Assembly (NCBI RefSeq): GCF_017741935.1 | Contig: NZ_JAGHMH010000014.1 | Coordinates: 124,001-188,000, forward strand | Source: Rhizobium sp. 16-449-1b | GTDB lineage: Bacteria; Pseudomonadota; Alphaproteobacteria; Rhizobiales; Rhizobiaceae | DNA length: 64,000 nucleotides | Direction of reading: 5' to 3' | Part shown: positions 60,733 to 64,000 of the stretch, one piece after another | Numbering within the stretch: the first letter of the stretch is position 1 | Layout of the letters: each line of letters begins with the position of its first letter | Notes under the pieces: model-generated | Database searches by the model: none | What the model saw: the letters and a program-made list of their open reading frames with translations, nothing else | Told to the model about the DNA's origin: nothing | Made by a program: the position numbers and the translations under genes

Positions 60733-61374
60733 TCAGGCCTTGCGCCACCCCATCAGCCCCGGCGTCGCATGCAGCAGTGCCTGCGCCGCAAACCCCATGA
60801 ACAGCACGCCCGAGCAGCGCACGATCAGCCGCTCATGCGCCCGATAGAAGCGCCGCACCGCGCCTGTGCCGACGATGGCGATCAGGATCATGTCGGCGAC
60901 GATGAAGCCGAGGAACGACACGGCAAGCAGCACCGGCAGCGTCTGAAACTGCAAGGCGCTCGCCGAGCCCGCCACCAGCGCCGTGAATGTCGCCAGCGCC
61001 ACCGGATAGCCCTTCGGATTGGTGACGCCGAAGATCAGCCCCCGGCGGAACGGCCGCTCGACAACCATCAGCGCCTGCCCCTCGCCCTTCGGCTTGGCGC
61101 GAAACGCGTTCCAGCCGATCCAGGCGAGATAGAAGCCGCAGGCGAGCCCCAGCGCATCGAACACGAAGGTCCCGATCGTCTTGGCGCCGATGATCGCCAC
61201 CAGCGCCAGCGACGCCCACAGCGTACCGCCGACCAGATGCCCACAGACAAACTGCGCCCCCGCCTTCCGCCCCTGCCCGGCCCCGATACCCAGCAGCGCC
61301 AGAAACGCCGGCCCAGGAATGAGCACATAGAGAAGTGCAGCCAGAAAGGCGCCCGCGAGCAGCGATTGCGTCAT
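60733..61374 (-). CDS. LysE family translocator
   Basis: The 213-residue protein has about six membrane helices. LIPGPAFLALLGIGAGQGRKAGAQFVCG is the LysE/RhtB N-terminal signature (PGPAF and GxxQGRKAG). FGVTNPKGYPVALATFTAL is the second one (NPK). The family exports amino acids and derivatives such as homoserine lactone. The substrate is unknown. It is a different member from the one at 22400. Confidence 0.9.
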   Translation of the reverse strand: MTQSLLAGAFLAALLYVLIPGPAFLALLGIGAGQGRKAGAQFVCGHLVGGTLWASLALVAIIGAKTIGTFVFDALGLACGFYLAWIGWNAFRAKPKGEGQALMVVERPFRRGLIFGVTNPKGYPVALATFTALVAGSASALQFQTLPVLLAVSFLGFIVADMILIAIVGTGAVRRFYRAHERLIVRCSGVLFMGFAAQALLHATPGLMGWRKA

Positions 61375-61585
61375 GAAGAATCCCCCGTGAAAAGACGGAG
61401 ATTATGCGGTGTGGCGGGGACGTCAAGCGGGAGCGAGAAAACCCCGCCGGGATCATCGAAGAGCGCCGCGCAACCTCATTCAAACTATTGATGACCACGT
61501 TCCGCCGCCGCAATGGATTTCGCGGATCGCGCGGATTAGCCTTGGCCATTGATTACGCTGGTTTCATGAGGAAAGCCGTTTCCCG

Positions 61586-62218
61586 ATGCCCATTCTCGAC
61601 GCGACCGCCGTCCACCCGATCACCCTCGCGGACGGCACCATCTACAGCGATACCGTCTATCTGAAGAACGTCATCGACCATCCACGCATGGAAATCGGCG
61701 ACTACAGCTACTACACTCACTCGGGCAAACCGGAAGACACCGCCGGCATCCTCGCACCCTATCTCGGGCATGGCGTCCGCGAGCGCCTCGTCATCGGAAA
61801 ATTCGTGCAGATTGCCCGTGGCAGCTACTTCATCACCAGCTCGGCCAACCATCCGATGAATGGCTTCACCACCTACCCGTTCCGGATCTTCAAACCGGAA
61901 ACCTTCGGCTACAAGGATCTGCCGGTGAAGGATACCGTTGTCGGGCATGACGTCTGGATAGGCCATGACGCGGCGATCATGCCGGGTGTCAAGATCGGGT
62001 CTGGAGCCATCATCGCCGCTGGATCGGTCGTCGCCCGTGACGTTCCGCCCTATGCCGTCGTCGGCGGTAACCCGGCCAGGATCATCCGCATGCGAAACCC
62101 TGCGACCGTCATCGATGAACTGCTTGAGATCGCCTGGTGGGACTGGCCTCTGGACAAGATCGAGGCGAACTTGGCTGCTCTTGAGAGAGGTGACCTCGCG
62201 GCGCTGAAAATGGCATAA
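61586..62218 (+). CDS. CatB-related O-acetyltransferase (left-handed beta-helix)
   Basis: The protein has 210 residues. Hexapeptide repeats are evident in VGHDVWIGHDAAIMPGVKIGSGAIIAAGSVVARDVPPYAVVGGNPARI, here named by their I/V-G positions. ITSSANHPMNGFTTYPF has the conserved histidine that activates the acceptor hydroxyl in xenobiotic acetyltransferases. Members acetylate chloramphenicol, streptogramins or sugars; the exact substrate cannot be read. It begins about 210 bp after the divergent LysE start. Resistance is possible, but housekeeping sugar acetylation is as likely. Confidence 0.9.
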   Translation: MPILDATAVHPITLADGTIYSDTVYLKNVIDHPRMEIGDYSYYTHSGKPEDTAGILAPYLGHGVRERLVIGKFVQIARGSYFITSSANHPMNGFTTYPFRIFKPETFGYKDLPVKDTVVGHDVWIGHDAAIMPGVKIGSGAIIAAGSVVARDVPPYAVVGGNPARIIRMRNPATVIDELLEIAWWDWPLDKIEANLAALERGDLAALKMA

Positions 62219-62254
62219 CGCCGAACCTATTGAAATAAAACCGCAAAAATCTCT

Positions 62255-62425
62255 CGGCGTCATCCTCGGCCTTGTGCCGAGGATCTAAGCACGCCTCCAC
62301 GAGCTCGACGTAAGTGGACACCTGGCATCCCTTCCGCGATGCCGCACCCCCTCACCAAGTGTCCATTCACGTTGCATTCTGAGCGACGTGCTCAGATCCT
62401 CGGGACGAGCCCGAGGATGACGCCG
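62255..62425. repeat. 171-bp palindromic repeat with hairpin ends
   Basis: The left arm (62255-62292, starting CGGCGTCATCCTCGG) and the right arm (62388-62425, ending CCGAGGATGACGCCG) are inverted copies that agree at 34 of 38 positions. Each arm is itself a hairpin (ATCCTCGG/CCGAGGAT). The interior has another inverted pair, AAGTGGACACCTGG near 62310 with CCAAGTGTCCATTC near 62355 (11 of 14). The TCATCCTCGG...CCGAGGAT motif is a common alphaproteobacterial palindrome. It fills most of the 271-bp gap downstream of trmD. Confidence 0.78.
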
Positions 62426-62489
62426 CGTGTGGAGTTAATCTTTCCGTTTCAATGATTTACCGCTGGTGCTCGACTCGGCAGCAGGAAGC

Positions 62490-63182
62490 CTACTCGTCCA
62501 GCAGATCCGGCCGCCGCTCGCGCGTCAGCGTCACCGCCTGCTCGCGCCGCCATTTCTCGATCGCGCCGTGATTGCCCGAAGTCAGCACAGCGGGGATCTC
62601 GCGGCCTTCCCACTCCTGCGGACGTGTATAGTGCGGATGCTCCAGCAGCCCGCCCTCGAAGCTCTCGTGCAGGCCGGAGAGGTCGTTGCCCATGACGCCG
62701 GGGAGGATGCGGACGATGGCGTCGAGCACGGTGAGTGCCGCCGGTTCGCCGCCTGACAGCACGTAGTCGCCGATCGACACTTCTTCCAGTTCTCGCGCGT
62801 CGATGACCCGCTGGTCCACCCCCTCGAAACGGCCGCAGACGATGATGACGCCCTCGCCGGCTGCCAGTTCGCGCACGCGCTTCTGCGTCAGCGGCTTGCC
62901 GCGCGGGCTCATCAGCAGGCGCGGGCGGGTGTCGTTTTCGGAGACCGTATCGATGGCGCGGGCGAGCACGTCGGGCTTCAGCACCATGCCGGCGCCGCCG
63001 CCTGCCGGCGTGTCGTCGACGGTGCGGTGCTTGTCGGTGGCGAAGTCGCGGATCTGCACGGGCTCAAGCGCCCACTGGCCGCGCTCCATCGCCTTGCCGG
63101 CCAGCGAATAGCCGAGATGGCCGGGAAACATCTCCGGGTAGAGTGTCAGGACAGTCGCCCGGAAGGCCATCTTATCGCTCAC
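62490..63182 (-). CDS. trmD: tRNA (guanine37-N1)-methyltransferase
   Basis: The 230-residue enzyme makes m1G37 in tRNAs reading CNN/GNN codons and prevents frameshifting. [16 protein letters not shown] and [12 protein letters not shown] with [16 protein letters not shown] form the trefoil-knot SAM site. The dimer interface helices follow. The start overlaps the rimM stop by 4 bp (ATGA). rpsP-rimM-trmD is the classical order; rplS is not found immediately downstream in this window. Confidence 0.97.
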   Translation of the reverse strand: MSDKMAFRATVLTLYPEMFPGHLGYSLAGKAMERGQWALEPVQIRDFATDKHRTVDDTPAGGGAGMVLKPDVLARAIDTVSENDTRPRLLMSPRGKPLTQKRVRELAAGEGVIIVCGRFEGVDQRVIDARELEEVSIGDYVLSGGEPAALTVLDAIVRILPGVMGNDLSGLHESFEGGLLEHPHYTRPQEWEGREIPAVLTSGNHGAIEKWRREQAVTLTRERRPDLLDE

Positions 63183-63748
63183 TTCTTTTTCTTCGGCTCA
63201 TCAGGCGTAAACGACGGACCGTCGTCGTCGCTGTCGACGAGACCTGAGGCCAGCGGGTCGATGGTGATCTTGCCGGCTTCGAGGTCGATCTCCAGCACCG
63301 AGGCTTCCGAAAACGGGATCAGCACCGGGCGCTTGCCGGGGCCCTTGAGCTCCAGCAGGTCGCCGGCGCCGAAATCGAAGATGCCGGTGACGGTGCCGTA
63401 GCTGACGCCCTGGTCGTCGACGGCCTCGAGGCCTTCGAGATCGGCATAGAAGAACTCGTCTTCCTCGAGCTCGTCGTCGGGCAGGTTGTCGCGGTCGATA
63501 TAGAGTTCCAGACCGTTCAGCGCCTCGGCGGCGTTGCGATCGTTGACCCCCCGGAAACGCACGACGACGACATTCTTCATCTCGCGGATTTCAAGCACCT
63601 CGAAGGTGCGTCCGTCCATGCTGTGCAGGTGGCCGTAATCGCCGAGCGCGGTCGGATCGGCGCTGTAGGACTTGGCGCGCACTTCGCCGCGCAGCCCCTG
63701 CGCGCCACCGATCGTTGCCATCAGCACCGGATTTTCTAGCTTTGTCAT
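63179..63748 (-). CDS. rimM: Ribosome maturation factor RimM
   Basis: The 189-residue protein assists 30S head assembly around S19. [21 protein letters not shown] is the RimM N-terminal domain and [18 protein letters not shown] starts the PRC-barrel. The C-terminal tail is extended and acidic/basic ([19 protein letters not shown]). ATG 63748 ([10 protein letters not shown]) has AGGGA seven bases upstream; longer starts exist but lack one. It overlaps trmD by 4 bp. Confidence 0.96.
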   Translation of the reverse strand: MTKLENPVLMATIGGAQGLRGEVRAKSYSADPTALGDYGHLHSMDGRTFEVLEIREMKNVVVVRFRGVNDRNAAEALNGLELYIDRDNLPDDELEEDEFFYADLEGLEAVDDQGVSYGTVTGIFDFGAGDLLELKGPGKRPVLIPFSEASVLEIDLEAGKITIDPLASGLVDSDDDGPSFTPDEPKKKK

Positions 63749-63810
63749 GGCGTCCCTAATGTCGAAGCCGGAGGTTTGGTTCGTCATAACCGAAGTGAAC
63801 GGGAATGGAA

Positions 63811-63842
63811 ACGAAAACGGGCGGCATGTCGCCATGCCGCCC
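63811..63842 (-). terminator. Hairpin between rpsP and rimM, possible attenuator
   Basis: GGCGGCATG (63821-63829) pairs exactly with CATGCCGCC (63834-63842). On the minus strand the stem is followed by CGTTTTCGTTTCC, an imperfect T-tract. It lies 26 bp after the rpsP stop and may partially terminate, giving more S16 than RimM/TrmD. Confidence 0.55.
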
Positions 63843-63867
63843 GTTCGATCAAGGCCGAAGCCCGGAA

Positions 63868-64000
63868 TTATTCCGCGGAAGCAGCAGCTTCTGCAGCGTC
63901 GGCAATCTTCTGAGCCTTTTCAGCTGCACGCTCCTGAGCGCGCTTGCCGGGCTTTGCCTTCTCCGGGTTGTTCTTGGCGTCGCGCTTTGCAAGGCCAGCT
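63868..64000 (-). CDS. rpsP: 30S ribosomal protein S16, C-terminal part
   Basis: Forty-three residues before the stop are visible and the gene runs past the right edge. The visible end is [14 protein letters not shown], followed by a charged Lys/Ala/Glu-rich tail ending in AASAE. The long Ala-rich C-terminal extension is typical of alphaproteobacterial S16. Position upstream of rimM and trmD supports the call. Confidence 0.85.
   Translation of the reverse strand, partial: AGLAKRDAKNNPEKAKPGKRAQERAAEKAQKIADAAEAAASAE

Overview
The window is a compact, GC-rich stretch of core chromosome from an alphaproteobacterium. The genus Rhizobium (R. leguminosarum/etli group) is the best guess. Three things support this: the F1 ATP synthase cluster atpHAGDC stands apart from the F0 genes; mdh-sucCD-sucAB-lpd form one long unidirectional cluster; and the intergenic regions carry RIME-like mosaic palindromes typical of Rhizobiaceae. 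I see no rRNA, tRNA, CRISPR array, prophage or intact insertion sequence. Genus assignment rests on gene order and recognised protein families, not on a search.

Layout. 1-7.3 kb: truncated chaC, a DUF2125 protein, hisC-tyrC, a methyltransferase, gloB with a cupin gene, an ArsR regulator, an SDR oxidoreductase, then a 274-bp palindromic element. 7.4-12.4 kb: atpHAGDC (minus strand). 12.6-20.2 kb: a membrane protein, priA, a RecF/OLD-like ATPase, an acyltransferase, xerC, a TraB/GumN protein and a DUF2867 protein. 20.4-20.9 kb: an orphan parD with a parE stub next to a RIME. 21-32.3 kb: the TCA cluster mdh-sucC-(small membrane protein)-sucD-sucA-sucB-(secreted protein, SDR, LysE)-lpd. 32.4-34.2 kb: zapE and an Omp19-like lipoprotein. 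34.3-39.3 kb: sdhCDA-vapB-vapC-sdhB-nucleotidyltransferase, a succinate dehydrogenase operon split by a toxin-antitoxin pair. 39.6-43.7 kb: a Gly/His-rich secreted protein, a methyltransferase, EVE and YciI proteins, gpsA and tsaD. 43.8-50.4 kb: hemC-hemD-mic60-hemY, followed by TerB, glutamine amidotransferase-like and RidA genes. 50.6-60.7 kb: an MFS transporter, yggT, DUF167, ppa, GNAT, typA, phoD, an M3 peptidase and a small hypothetical gene. 60.7-64 kb: LysE, a CatB-like acetyltransferase, and trmD-rimM-rpsP (rpsP cut by the window end).

How the genes work together. The centre of the window is respiratory metabolism: 2-oxoglutarate dehydrogenase, succinyl-CoA synthetase, succinate dehydrogenase and malate dehydrogenase supply electrons, and the F1 sector makes ATP. 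The heme branch (hemC, hemD, hemY and the cristae-type protein Mic60) serves the same membrane. The accessory layer is small but informative. It consists of a vapBC pair inside the sdh operon, a decayed parDE pair, and at least four kinds of nested-palindrome repeat in intergenic gaps. I found no convincing new defence or biosynthetic system.
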